A stretch of 64,000 nt of DNA from Sphingobium xanthum (lineage in GTDB: Bacteria; Pseudomonadota; Alphaproteobacteria; Sphingomonadales; Sphingomonadaceae). The DNA lies in NCBI RefSeq assembly GCF_019737615.1, contig NZ_JAHKKS010000006.1, positions 158,184 through 222,183 on the forward strand, given 5' to 3'. The notes below the pieces were generated by a model. It did not search any database. It had not been told where the DNA came from and worked only from the letters and a program-made list of their open reading frames with translations. The position numbers and the translations under genes are program-made. Below, piece by piece: positions 1-10,469 of this stretch (positions within the stretch are counted from its first letter, which is position 1; the number at the start of each line of letters is the position of its first letter).

Positions 1-325
1 ATCCCTCGCGCAGCCGGGCGAGGCAATCGAGATAGGCGCGCGCATCGATTGGCAGCAGGAACTGGCCGCCGAAGCAACCCTTCAGGCTCCACATGACGCG
101 GGCCTTCACGATGCCAACCAGTGGCAGCAGGATGCTGACGGCTTCGCCGCGCTCGAAGCCATCCGTGCCGCAACGGGCGTGGAAGCCCATGGGCGAAATG
201 TCGACGAGCTGGACATCCCGGCGCAGGTTGCCGGGGCGTAGGAGGGCAGTCTTGTAATCGACCAGATCGCGCTGTGTCTGACGACGCTGAACAAATTCCG
301 GTTCGACCTTACGTGCTGCTTCCAT
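1..325 (-). CDS. PilZ-domain protein, 3' end outside window
   Basis: The reading frame opens at an ATG (325..323) and stays open to the left edge for about 108 codons, so the C-terminus is missing. The protein has an early basic stretch (QRRQTQRDL) followed by a beta-rich region with VDISPMGFHARC, which fits the PilZ pattern of an RxxxR-like arm and a [D/N]xSxxG motif. PilZ domains bind cyclic di-GMP and relay it to motility, exopolysaccharide or envelope targets. The arginine spacing is not the classic RxxxR, so ligand binding is uncertain. A second PilZ-like gene lies just upstream on the same strand (405-737). Confidence 0.7.
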   Translation of the reverse strand, partial: MEAARKVEPEFVQRRQTQRDLVDYKTALLRPGNLRRDVQLVDISPMGFHARCGTDGFERGEAVSILLPLVGIVKARVMWSLKGCFGGQFLLPIDARAYLDCLARLREG

Positions 326-404
326 ATTGTTGACCCGCCTTAAAGTTCTGAACTGTCGAAGAATTTACAAGTGCTTGATTACCAAAAGATTGTCAGGCCG
401 CCGC

Positions 405-737
405 TCAGGCAAAACTCTGCGCATCGAATGATCCCTTGAGCAGCGAAAGCATGGCGACATAGGGTTCCAGTTCAATGGCGTTCTCGAACTCGATGCCGAA
501 CCGTGCGCCGAGCGACCAGATCACCGGTCCATGCAACGCCCCGATGCTCGGCACGTCGACCCCGATGCGCTCCCCGATCCGCACCGATCTGTCGCTCCGG
601 ATCATGCAGCCATGCGGCGAGACATTGACGATCAGCGCCGGAGAAGGCGGCAGCGCCGCGCTCCAGATGCGCGATGGGCAATCGATCGCCTCGCGCGGTG
701 CGCGGCGCGATTCCGGCGAAGAAGCAGCTTGCGGCAT
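405..737 (-). CDS. PilZ-domain protein
   Basis: A 110-aa protein with RRAPRE near residues 11-16 and NVSPHGCMIRSD near residues 38-49, matching the two PilZ signatures (arginine-rich arm, then [D/N]xSxxG). The rest is short beta strands ending in GARFGIEFEN, also typical of PilZ. It probably binds cyclic di-GMP. No effector domain is fused, so it would act as a stand-alone adaptor. It is 79 bases upstream of a second PilZ gene on the same strand; the two share layout but little sequence. The ATG is the only early start. It could equally be a degenerate PilZ that has lost ligand binding. Confidence 0.7.
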   Translation of the reverse strand: MPQAASSPESRRAPREAIDCPSRIWSAALPPSPALIVNVSPHGCMIRSDRSVRIGERIGVDVPSIGALHGPVIWSLGARFGIEFENAIELEPYVAMLSLLKGSFDAQSFA

Positions 738-834
738 GACCTGAGACCCCCCGATCCAATGGGAGTGAGTGTCACCCGATTCGATGAACCAGCCATCAAC
801 CCGGACGGTTAATGGCGAGCGAAGGCTGTTGCGT

Positions 835-2064
835 TCAGCGCGTCAGCAGCGCGTGCCGCTTCTTGCCGAGGCTGAGCTTGACCGGCGTATCACCCACCGT
901 CACTTCATGCTTTTCGTCGCGGACCGGCTCGTCGTTGATGCGCACGGCACCCTCGGCGATCTTGCGGCGCGCTTCGCCGTTCGACGGAGCAAGGCCGGCC
1001 TGGGTCAGCGCCGCGACGATGCCGATGCTCCCGCCAGAGACGGCCACGGTCGGCAAATCGGCCGAGGCGGCTGCGCCTTCCTCGAATGTCTTGCGCGCGG
1101 TCTCGGCAGCGGCATCGGCAGCGGCGCGCCCACGGCAGAGCGCGGTCGCCTCATTGGCGAGGACCTTCTTGGCCTCGTTGATCTCGGCGCCTTGCAGCGC
1201 TTCGAGCCGGGCGATCTCGTCGAGCGGCAGATCGGTGAACAGGCGCATGAAGCGGCCGACATCGCGGTCGTCCGTATTCCGCCAGAACTGCCAGTAGTCG
1301 AAGTGCGAGAGCTGTGCCTCGTTCAGCCAGACCGCGCCGGACATGGTCTTGCCCATCTTGCCGCCGTCGGCCGTGGTGATGAGCGGCGTGGTGACGCCGA
1401 ACACCTCGGTCCCGTCCACCCGGCGCGAGAGCTCGATGCCATTGACGATATTGCCCCACTGATCCGATCCGCCCATTTGCAGACGGCAGCCCTCGCGGCG
1501 CGACAGCTCCAGAAAGTCATAAGCCTGGAGGATCATGTAATTGAACTCGAGGAACGAGAGCGACTGCTCGCGCTCCAGCCGCAGCTTGACCGAGTCGAAG
1601 CTCAGCATCCGGTTGACCGAGAAATGCTGGCCATAATCGCGCAAGAACGGGAGATATTCGAGCGCGTCCAGCCACTCGGCATTGTCGAGCATGACAGCGT
1701 CGCTCGGTCCGTCGCCGAAGGTCAGGAAATTCTCGAACACGCGCTTGATCGAGGCGATGTTGCCGTTGATCGTCTCGACGGTCATCAGCTTGCGGGCTTC
1801 GTCCTTGAAGCTCGGGTCGCCGACCTTGCCGGTGCCGCCGCCCATCAGCACGATCGGCTTGTGGCCGGTCTGCTGGAGCCGGCGCAGCAGCATGATCTGC
1901 ACCATCGAGCCGACATGCAACGAGGGCGCCGTCGGATCGAAGCCGATATAGCCAGGCACGATCTGCTTCGACGCGAGCGCATCGAGCGCGCTTGCGTCGG
2001 TAATCTGGTGTATATAGCCCCGCTCATCGAGCAGGTTCAGCAGGTCGGACTTGTAGTTGGCCAT
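835..2064 (-). CDS. tyrS: Tyrosyl-tRNA synthetase
   Basis: Charges tRNA-Tyr with tyrosine in the cytoplasm. The 409-aa product shows the class I synthetase signatures: HVGS (the HIGH motif) at residues 50-53 after GFDPTAPSL, the tyrosine/tRNA pocket around [10 protein letters not shown] (196-205), and KMGKT (the KMSKS loop) at 236-240, then a C-terminal S4 RNA-binding domain from about residue 345 ([22 protein letters not shown]). The start chosen is the ATG with AAGAGA seven bases upstream; the frame is open 30 codons further but without a ribosome site. It is transcribed divergently from the DOMON-like gene 47 bases away. Confidence 0.97.
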   Translation of the reverse strand: MANYKSDLLNLLDERGYIHQITDASALDALASKQIVPGYIGFDPTAPSLHVGSMVQIMLLRRLQQTGHKPIVLMGGGTGKVGDPSFKDEARKLMTVETINGNIASIKRVFENFLTFGDGPSDAVMLDNAEWLDALEYLPFLRDYGQHFSVNRMLSFDSVKLRLEREQSLSFLEFNYMILQAYDFLELSRREGCRLQMGGSDQWGNIVNGIELSRRVDGTEVFGVTTPLITTADGGKMGKTMSGAVWLNEAQLSHFDYWQFWRNTDDRDVGRFMRLFTDLPLDEIARLEALQGAEINEAKKVLANEATALCRGRAAADAAAETARKTFEEGAAASADLPTVAVSGGSIGIVAALTQAGLAPSNGEARRKIAEGAVRINDEPVRDEKHEVTVGDTPVKLSLGKKRHALLTR

Positions 2065-2111
2065 GATCGTCTCTTCGAAAAGCGGAGGGCGCTTAGCATG
2101 GGAAACAGACC

Positions 2112-2666
2112 ATGAGTAGAGTTTTGGCCACCTGCGTGCTGCAGAGCCATCCAACGACCCCGTGCCCCGCCATCGCCGCGCTCGGCGCGCAGATCTCGCA
2201 AGCGGACGATATGAGCTGGGAGGTGCAGTTCGCGCTGATGGGAAAACCCGGCGATCTGGTCGTTCCCGTGCAGGCGCCGCGCGTCCATACCGACGAGCTT
2301 TGGCGCACGACCTGCTTCGAACTGTTCATCGGCCGGGCAGGGGACAGCTATGCCGAACTCAACCTGTCACCATCCGGTGCCTTTGCGGCCTATCATTTCG
2401 ATCATTATCGCACCGGCATGACGCCGATCCCGCTGCCTGCGCCCGAAATCGACCTCGTGGGAGGCCGCGAGCGCATGACGCTGACGGCCCGTTTCCCCGA
2501 GGACAGCCTGCCGTGGGACTATAGCGGCCATCTCGGTCTCTCCGCGGTGATCGAGGAGAAGTCGGGTGCGAAAAGCTATTGGGCGCTGGCGCATCCGCCG
2601 GGCAAGCCGGACTTTCATCATCGCGATTGCTTCGCGCTGTCGCTTCCGCCACTGAACGGGGCATGA
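2112..2666 (+). CDS. DOMON-like domain protein
   Basis: A 184-aa protein without signal peptide or membrane segment. The middle ([13 protein letters not shown], then [21 protein letters not shown]) resembles the carbohydrate-binding module 9/DOMON-like fold, where WxxxxxELFI and the YxExNLSPSG strand are recurrent. Function in bacteria is not established; sugar or haem binding are the usual suggestions. Its TGA overlaps the ATG of the following NamZ-like gene (ATGA), and that gene overlaps the transporter after it, so the three are one translationally coupled operon, hinting at a role around cell-wall sugar recovery. The family call rests on motif resemblance only. Confidence 0.65.
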   Translation: MSRVLATCVLQSHPTTPCPAIAALGAQISQADDMSWEVQFALMGKPGDLVVPVQAPRVHTDELWRTTCFELFIGRAGDSYAELNLSPSGAFAAYHFDHYRTGMTPIPLPAPEIDLVGGRERMTLTARFPEDSLPWDYSGHLGLSAVIEEKSGAKSYWALAHPPGKPDFHHRDCFALSLPPLNGA

Positions 2667-3874
2667 CCTTCAAGACCGGCCTCGACCGCCTCGTCACCGA
2701 TCCCGACCTGCGCAAGGCCCTCGAGGGGCGTCGCGTCGGCTATCTGGCGCATCCTGCGTCGGTCACGGAGACGTTGGTGCATGGGCTCGACGCTCTGGTC
2801 GCGAGCGGGATCAATGTCTCGGCCGTCTATGGCCCGCAGCATGGCGTGCGCGGCGATCTGCAGGACAATATGATGGAGTCGCCGGACTTCATCGACCCGA
2901 CCTACGGCGTGCCGGTGTTCAGCCTCTATGGCGAAGTGCGCCGCCCGACCGGGCAGATGATGACGGCAGCGGACGTCTTCCTTGTCGATCTTCAGGATCT
3001 CGGTTGCCGCATCTACACCTTCGTGACGACGTTGCTCTACATGCTGGAAGCCGCGGCGACGCATGGCAAGACCGTCTGGGTGCTGGACCGGCCCAATCCA
3101 GCCGGTCGGCCGATCGAGGGGCTGACCTTGCGCGAAGGCTGGGAGAGCTTCGTGGGCGCCGGGCCGATACCGATGCGGCACGGGCTGACGATGGGCGAGC
3201 TGGGGCACTGGTTCATCGATCACTTCCAGCTCGACGTCGATTATCGCGTTATCACCATGGAAGGCTATGAGCCTGCAGCCGGGCCGGGCTTCGGCTGGCC
3301 GGCCGAGCGCATCTGGGTCAATCCGAGTCCGAATGCCGCCAATCTCAATATGGCGCGCTGCTATGCCGGCACGGTGATGGTCGAGGGGGCGACCTTGTCC
3401 GAGGGTCGGGGGACGACGCGGCCGCTAGAACTGTTCGGCGCGCCCGATATCGATGCACGCGCCGTGATCGCCGAGATGCGCCAACTCGCGCCGCACTGGC
3501 TGCAGGGTTGCGTGCTGCGCGACTGCTGGTTCGAGCCGACATTCCACAAGCATGTGAAAACGCTCTGCTCCGGCATTCACATCCATGCCGAGGGTGCGGC
3601 CTATGATCATGAGGCGTTCAAGCCATGGCGGCTCCAGTCGCTCGCCTTCAAGGCGATCCGCGCGCTCTATCCGGACTATCCGATCTGGCGCGGCAAGGAC
3701 TTCAAGTACGAATATACCGATGATGTGCTTGCCATCGACGTGATCAACGGCTCGTCCCTGCTGCGCTTATGGGTCGACGATCCGGGCGCCACGCCGCATG
3801 ATCTCGACGTCATCACGATGCCCGACGAAGCGGCCTGGGCGGATGAGCGCAGGGCACATCTCATTTACGGATGA
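2663..3874 (+). CDS. NamZ-type exo-beta-N-acetylmuramidase (DUF1343 family)
   Basis: The 403-aa product carries the DUF1343 hallmark VYGPQHGVRGD (residues 55-65), followed by VPVFSLYGEVRRPT and an FLVDLQDLGCRIYTF block, all conserved in the family whose studied member, NamZ, removes N-acetylmuramic acid from the non-reducing end of peptidoglycan fragments. I see no convincing signal peptide, so a cytoplasmic or otherwise exported role is open. The start is fixed by a 4-base ATGA overlap with the preceding gene; its own stop overlaps the next gene in the same way. Together with the exporter-like neighbour this suggests murein-sugar turnover, which is inference. Confidence 0.85.
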   Translation: MTFKTGLDRLVTDPDLRKALEGRRVGYLAHPASVTETLVHGLDALVASGINVSAVYGPQHGVRGDLQDNMMESPDFIDPTYGVPVFSLYGEVRRPTGQMMTAADVFLVDLQDLGCRIYTFVTTLLYMLEAAATHGKTVWVLDRPNPAGRPIEGLTLREGWESFVGAGPIPMRHGLTMGELGHWFIDHFQLDVDYRVITMEGYEPAAGPGFGWPAERIWVNPSPNAANLNMARCYAGTVMVEGATLSEGRGTTRPLELFGAPDIDARAVIAEMRQLAPHWLQGCVLRDCWFEPTFHKHVKTLCSGIHIHAEGAAYDHEAFKPWRLQSLAFKAIRALYPDYPIWRGKDFKYEYTDDVLAIDVINGSSLLRLWVDDPGATPHDLDVITMPDEAAWADERRAHLIYG

Positions 3875-4722
3875 CGCGCCGCTCCGTATTGATCCCGCTG
3901 CTTGCGATCATGGCCGCGATGGCCTGCTTTCAGGTCGGCGCGGCAGCCGCGAAGCAGCTCTACCCGGCGATCGGCGCGATCGGCGCGGCGACCGTGCGCC
4001 TGCTGCTGGGCGCGGCGATCCTGCTCGTCATCGTGCGGCCGTGGCGAAGCTGGCCTGCCAATCCGCCACTGCTTGCCTTGCTTGGTCTCGGTGCCTCGAT
4101 GGCGGCGACCTTGCTGTTCTTCTACCTCGCGATCGATCATCTGCCGCTCGGCGTCGCGCTCTCGATCCAGATCATGGGGCCGTTGCTGGTGGCGGTCTTT
4201 TCGTCCAGCCGGCGCAGCGATTATCTGTGGGTGGCGCTGGCGGCCATCGGCATCTGGTGCCTCGTCGACATGGGCGAGGGCGACAAGCCGATTTCGCTGC
4301 TCGGGCTGCTCTATGCCGTGATCGCGGCGGCGGGCTGGGCCGGCTACATCCTGTGCGGCCGCGCGGCGGGTACGGCTTTCGGCCACGGCACAGCCGCCGT
4401 CTCGGTGACGGTTGCCGCGCTGCTGGTCTTTCCGATCGGCCTCGCCACCACGGGAACAGCCATGTTCGCGCCCGCCTTGCTGCCCTGGGCGCTGGTGGTT
4501 GCCTTGCTCTCGGCGGCAATCCCGTTTTCGCTCGAGCTCTATGCGATGCCCAAGGTGCCGGCGCGCACCTTCGCCGTGCTGATGAGCCTCGAACCGGCCT
4601 TTGCGATGCTGTCCGGTTTCGCCTTTCTCGGCGAGCGGCTCAGCCCGCTCCAGATTGCGGGCGTGCTGCTCGTGATGGGGGGCAGCGCCGGCACGGTCTG
4701 GTCCAGCCGCGAGAGCGCATAG
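3871..4722 (+). CDS. EamA/DMT-superfamily transporter
   Basis: A 283-aa membrane protein made of two similar halves with about ten hydrophobic segments, the EamA architecture of the drug/metabolite transporter superfamily. The N-terminal half begins LLAIMAAMACFQVGAAAAK and the second half ends PLQIAGVLLVMGGSAGT, close to the RhtA-like threonine/homoserine exporters. It probably exports a small metabolite across the inner membrane; the substrate cannot be read from sequence. It is the last gene of the coupled operon that begins at 2112, its ATG overlapping the stop of the NamZ-like gene. Confidence 0.85.
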   Translation: MTRRSVLIPLLAIMAAMACFQVGAAAAKQLYPAIGAIGAATVRLLLGAAILLVIVRPWRSWPANPPLLALLGLGASMAATLLFFYLAIDHLPLGVALSIQIMGPLLVAVFSSSRRSDYLWVALAAIGIWCLVDMGEGDKPISLLGLLYAVIAAAGWAGYILCGRAAGTAFGHGTAAVSVTVAALLVFPIGLATTGTAMFAPALLPWALVVALLSAAIPFSLELYAMPKVPARTFAVLMSLEPAFAMLSGFAFLGERLSPLQIAGVLLVMGGSAGTVWSSRESA

Positions 4723-4857
4723 TCCCGGCTACCTTTGCGCCCGAAAACATGGCAAAAGTCCACGCATAGACGGGACTCCGGCGCCAATGGGACGGCGTGG
4801 AACAGCTCGCGGGTCGCGACACATGTTGCGGAGACGCTCGAGTGGGAGGATGTCGTC

Positions 4858-5553
4858 ATGACCAGCTACGGAAAACCTCTGTTGATTGGCGCTGCGTGCG
4901 CCGCCATCTGCTCCGCCCCGTCGCAGGCGGTGACGCTGCTTGTTTCCAGTTATGACATGCCGAATGGCGATGGCCAGGCGCACAGCGGCAGCTTCAACTA
5001 TTGGGACCTGAACTACAGTGGCGCGGGCACGACCAATGTGGACGGTGCGTCTCTCAGCGGCGGCACGGGCGACCTGACCGACGGGGTTGTCGCGGGCGAT
5101 TTCTGGTTCAATCTCGAGAACGTTGCAGGCACCGGCCCCTATGTCGGCTGGCGCGGCGATGTCGGCGTTTCGAACCCGCTGATCACGTTCAATTTCGGCA
5201 CTGTCGTGGCCGTCAGCAGTATCAGCATCCACATGGACAATTCGCACGCCGGCGGCGTCGGTGCGCCCTCGTCGATCCTGATCGATGGCGTCGTGCAAGC
5301 GTTCACGGCGCCTGCCGTCGGCACGATCGGCACCGTGACCATCGGTGGCCTGAACCTGCTCGGGAGTTCGCACACGATCCAGTTCTTTCAGGACAGCAGC
5401 TTCGTATGGACCTTCGTGAGCGAAGTGACGTTCGATGGCCGCGTGGTCGGTGGCGCAGTGCCGGAGCCGGCGAGCTGGGCGATGATGATCGCGGGGCTGG
5501 GGGTTGTCGGCATTGCGATGCGGCGGCGCAAGATGGCGATCCGTTTCGCCTGA
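4858..5553 (+). CDS. PEPxxWA-CTERM secreted protein
   Basis: A 231-aa exported protein. It starts with a signal peptide (LLIGAACAAICSAPSQA), has a beta-rich middle of unknown function rich in Gly, Ser, Thr and Asn, and ends with the sorting tag PEPASWAMMIAGLGVVGIAM followed by RRRK. The tag is the sphingomonad variant of PEP-CTERM, read by an exosortase in the inner membrane; a candidate exosortase is at 36738. The start is the ATG preceded by GGGAGGA seven bases upstream; the frame is open further up but without a ribosome site. What the mature protein does is unknown. Confidence 0.85.
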   Translation: MTSYGKPLLIGAACAAICSAPSQAVTLLVSSYDMPNGDGQAHSGSFNYWDLNYSGAGTTNVDGASLSGGTGDLTDGVVAGDFWFNLENVAGTGPYVGWRGDVGVSNPLITFNFGTVVAVSSISIHMDNSHAGGVGAPSSILIDGVVQAFTAPAVGTIGTVTIGGLNLLGSSHTIQFFQDSSFVWTFVSEVTFDGRVVGGAVPEPASWAMMIAGLGVVGIAMRRRKMAIRFA

Positions 5554-5576
5554 CGAGGTTCCTGCCGGGTAGGAAC

Positions 5577-5607
5577 GGGAAGGGCGGTCGTTTCGGCCGC
5601 TCTTCCC
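5577..5607. terminator. Bidirectional hairpin between convergent genes
   Basis: A 14-base stem with one mismatch and one wobble pair and a TTT loop (arms 5577-5590 and 5594-5607) sits between the ends of the PEP-CTERM gene (+) and the DUF817 gene (-). There is no strong T run on either side, so efficiency is uncertain. Confidence 0.55.
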
Positions 5608-5610
5608 ACT

Positions 5611-6489
5611 TCAGGCCTTTTCCTCCGGCTTGTGCAGCAGCGAGACCAGCACGAAGCTGATGATCATCAGCAGATACCAGGAGCCGAGCTTGGCGATGGA
5701 GACCATTTCCCAGCCGTCCTTCTGGTTGGGATAGGTCCAGGCGCGTGCGAACGTGCCGATATTTTCCGCGAACCAGATGAACAGCGCCACGAGCAGCCAG
5801 CCGACGAGCAGCGGCATCGGCCGATGCGCGCGAAACGGACGGAACCAGACGAAGGTGCGCCAGAAGAGCGCGATGGTTACGGCGAACAGGGCGATCCGGA
5901 TATCGGGCAGCCAGTGATGCGCGAAGAAATTCACGTAGATGGCGATAGCGAGCAGGACGGTCGCCCAGCGCGGCGGATAATATGTGTAACGAAAATCGAA
6001 GATGCGCCAGACACGGGCGATGTAACTGCCGACGGCGGCGTACATGAAGCCGGAGAAGAGCGGCACGGCGCCGATGTGAAGCACGCCAGCCTCGGGATAT
6101 TGCCAGGACCCGACATTGGTCTTGAACAGCTCCATGACGGTGCCGACGACATGGAAGATCGCGATCACTTTCGCCTCGCGCCAGCTCTCCAGCCGGAACA
6201 GCAGCATGCCGCCTTGAATGGCGAGCGCGCCGAGCGTCAGAAAGTCATAGCGGGCAAGCAGGGCATCCTTGGGGTAGAAGAAATGCGTGCCGAGCAGCAG
6301 GGCAAGCATGAGCGCTCCGAAAAGGCAGGCCCAGCCCTGTTTAAAGCCGAACAGCAGGAATTCGTAGAGCCAGGCGGCGGGACCACGCGTCGGCTGGGCC
6401 GCTTCGAGACGGGCGCGGATTCGAGCGAAGCGAGTCGCGCCGTTTATGGCCTTCAGCTCTGGCGCGGCGCGCTCTTCGATCTCCGACAT
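5611..6489 (-). CDS. DUF817 family integral membrane protein
   Basis: A 292-aa membrane protein with about eight hydrophobic segments after a charged N-terminus. It contains the conserved [12 protein letters not shown] block (about residues 123-134) and the loop DFRYTYYPP, and ends with [15 protein letters not shown] and a membrane segment, all as in DUF817. No enzymatic motif is obvious and the family has no established function. It lies downstream of the unknown gene 6559-7239 on the same strand with a 69-base gap, so the two may be cotranscribed. No clear ribosome site precedes the ATG. Confidence 0.75.
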   Translation of the reverse strand: MSEIEERAAPELKAINGATRFARIRARLEAAQPTRGPAAWLYEFLLFGFKQGWACLFGALMLALLLGTHFFYPKDALLARYDFLTLGALAIQGGMLLFRLESWREAKVIAIFHVVGTVMELFKTNVGSWQYPEAGVLHIGAVPLFSGFMYAAVGSYIARVWRIFDFRYTYYPPRWATVLLAIAIYVNFFAHHWLPDIRIALFAVTIALFWRTFVWFRPFRAHRPMPLLVGWLLVALFIWFAENIGTFARAWTYPNQKDGWEMVSIAKLGSWYLLMIISFVLVSLLHKPEEKA

Positions 6490-6558
6490 GCCGAGGCACA
6501 GCTATCGGCTCGAGCGGAGCGGGACAAGGGCAGCGCACAGCGCTGCCCGGCAGTCTTC

Positions 6559-7239
6559 TCAATGTTGCGTCTGGCGGACGGCGGCGCGAGCCTTCAGCAG
6601 GTCCCACATGCCGCGATGCTGGCCCAGAAGCTGCGTCGCACCGAACTGGATCGCGCGCGAGAGGCGTTCCGGCTCAGGGAGGTCGGCGAGGAGGGCAAGC
6701 GTTTCCGCGCGGGTGGGCACGGTGCAGGCCGGCGGCTCGATGCCTAGGCGGATCGCCCCGGCATCCAGGATCGCGCGAATGGCATGCCATTCCAGCACGA
6801 GCGTGACGGCTGTGCCGAGAGCGGTGCCGCGCCGGTCGGACTGGGCCAGCATCTCGATCGCATGGCGTTGCTGGGCGATTACCGTGGTGGTCTCGTTGTG
6901 GCCGATCGTGCTCGGCAGCGGGCCGACCGCGACGCTCAGCTTGTTGAGATATTGCCGCTCGGCGCCGAACGCCTCGATGGCCTTGAGCAGCCAGCCGCGC
7001 GCCGCGACCTCGACGGTGCGGGCGGCGGCATGATCGACGAGTCCTGGCACCTGGCCATGAAGCAGAGTCACGAGGTGGACGAAATCGGCGAAATCGACGA
7101 GGTCGCGCACGAACGCCTGGCGATCGCCGCTGATTGCCGGCCGGCAATAGCTATGAGACGCAGACCCGTCCTGATCGACAATGGCCGCGATAAGCGCAGC
7201 AAGACTGGGATTGATTGACGACCGGGGGAGCTTGTCCAT
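6559..7239 (-). CDS. Conserved-looking hypothetical protein
   Basis: A 226-aa, mostly alpha-helical soluble protein with no family I recognise. Visible features are ELIxx-like helices, a run VGPLPSTIGHNET near the middle, and Leu/Ala-rich amphipathic helices towards the C-terminus. No signal peptide, membrane segment or metal-binding cluster is seen. I chose the ATG at 7239 because GATGAGG lies six bases upstream; an in-frame ATG four codons earlier (7251) is possible. The codon pattern agrees with neighbouring genes, so it is likely a real gene. It is upstream of DUF817 on the same strand. Confidence 0.6.
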   Translation of the reverse strand: MDKLPRSSINPSLAALIAAIVDQDGSASHSYCRPAISGDRQAFVRDLVDFADFVHLVTLLHGQVPGLVDHAAARTVEVAARGWLLKAIEAFGAERQYLNKLSVAVGPLPSTIGHNETTTVIAQQRHAIEMLAQSDRRGTALGTAVTLVLEWHAIRAILDAGAIRLGIEPPACTVPTRAETLALLADLPEPERLSRAIQFGATQLLGQHRGMWDLLKARAAVRQTQH

Positions 7240-7488
7240 TGCAAACCTCATCGCGCCATCCGTTACCGGATTAGCGTCGTCCCCGCACCGAAATTAGAGC
7301 GCAGGGAGTTAAGAAGCTCTTGACATTGAGCCCCATGCCCCGGTGATTTTCTATCACGATTTGATCGAATTTGGCACAGATTTCGGTGATTTACGCGCTT
7401 TTGCGCGGCGGTCGCGGCCCATCGGCAAATCGGCACGGCTCGCCGTGCGGTTCTGCAGGGCTGGCGATGCCGAGAAGGGAGCGAAAGC

Positions 7489-7511
7489 CCGTTGCCTCGC
7501 CGAGGCAACGG
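7489..7511. terminator. Perfect 10-bp hairpin in the 7240-7550 gap
   Basis: The 311-base gap between 7239 and 7551 holds no gene I can support. It contains a perfect stem CCGTTGCCTC/GAGGCAACGG with a three-base loop, and a second, bulged stem (AGGAAG...CTTCCT, about 7520-7543) directly after the stop of the minus-strand PEP-CTERM gene. Either could end that transcript; neither has a strong T tract. The part next to 7239 should hold the promoter of the unknown gene. Confidence 0.4.
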
Positions 7512-7550
7512 ACGATCAAGAGGAAGGCGCAGGTCGCTTCCTTGTTTTGC

Positions 7551-8105
7551 TTATGCGTAAGTAACGCGCGTGCTGCGCTTGGCCGAGCGGAGCGCGCCGC
7601 CCAGCAGGCCGAAGCCGCCGACCATGAGCGCCCAGCTCGCAGGTTCCGGTACGCCCGGCGAGGAGACAAACGACAGGGCCAGGCCGCCGACGCCGACCGG
7701 CGCCGCGCCGTCGATCGCCGCTTCGAGCGTGTAGAAGCCGGGAGACGGGAAGCCGCCCGTCAGGAAGTCGGCGCCGTAAAGCGATACGGCGAAATCCGGG
7801 AAGACGATGTCGAACAGGCCGGCATTGATCGCCGGATAGAACACGATCGCGACCGGCGGCGTCAGCACGGGCGAGCCCGCCAGCGAATAGCTGAAGCTGA
7901 AGATGCTCGTCGTCGGGTTGGCGTCGAGCGGATTGGGCACCTCGAACGAGAATTGCGACTGGCTTCCCGCCAGGCTGTAGGGCGTCGTGGGGGTCAGGGC
8001 GCCCCAGAAAATCGTTCCCTGAATCAGGGCAGTGGCTTGTGCCTGCGACGCTGCAACGAGACTGATCGCAGTTGCACAAAGCAGCGGAATTTTACGCATG
8101 AACAT
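7551..8105 (-). CDS. PEPxxWA-CTERM secreted protein
   Basis: A 184-aa exported protein: signal peptide (LCATAISLVAASQAQA), a beta-strand-rich middle of unknown function, and the C-terminal sorting tag PEPASWALMVGGFGLLGGAL ending in basic residues. The tag is recognised by an exosortase, with removal of the tail in the envelope. The ATG at 8105 is preceded by GGGAG with seven bases spacing; a second ATG two codons later is possible. It shares only the tag, not the body, with the PEPxxWA protein at 4858. A short hairpin follows the stop codon. Confidence 0.85.
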   Translation of the reverse strand: MFMRKIPLLCATAISLVAASQAQATALIQGTIFWGALTPTTPYSLAGSQSQFSFEVPNPLDANPTTSIFSFSYSLAGSPVLTPPVAIVFYPAINAGLFDIVFPDFAVSLYGADFLTGGFPSPGFYTLEAAIDGAAPVGVGGLALSFVSSPGVPEPASWALMVGGFGLLGGALRSAKRSTRVTYA

Positions 8106-8313
8106 ATCGATACTCCCACTTCATCCATCCACAGGAAGGAATATCCTCTCATTATATTTCTGCAGTGCAGCGTAACTCAGGCGTTAACCATAGTCGAATG
8201 CAAGGTTTGATGAGGGGGAGGGCGATTGCGTTCCACGAAATCGTAGCGTCAACGGCAGTGTTCTTCCACTTCCGGGGCCGGAGAAGGTCGAAGCAGCTGC
8301 ATTGCGCACATGC

Positions 8314-8345
8314 GAAGAGGCCGGGCGTTTCCGCCCGGCCTCTTC
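8314..8345 (-). terminator. Terminator of rpoD
   Basis: A perfect 14-bp stem (arms 8314-8327 and 8332-8345) with a four-base loop lies 39 bases beyond the rpoD stop. No long T run follows. The remaining bases of 8106-8313 hold the upstream region of the minus-strand PEP-CTERM gene and nothing else I can identify. Confidence 0.65.
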
Positions 8346-8384
8346 ATGCAGGTCGATGACAGGCCCCCGACGGGGCCGTGCCAT

Positions 8385-10421
<2,037 letters not shown>

Positions 10422-10469
10422 GCGTCGCCTTACTCCGGGCCAATGCGTCCCACACGCAAGGCCGATTGT

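Noticed and set aside
769..2115. Long open frame on the plus strand opposite tyrS
   Set aside because: It is the antisense reading of a conserved GC-rich gene; the protein is Arg/Leu/Asp-rich with no family features.
7400..7550. Possible cyclic di-GMP (GEMM) riboswitch near a PEP-CTERM gene
   Set aside because: A GGGAGCGAAAGCC run looks superficially similar, but the conserved core is not matched and it would be on the strand opposite to the PEP-CTERM gene.
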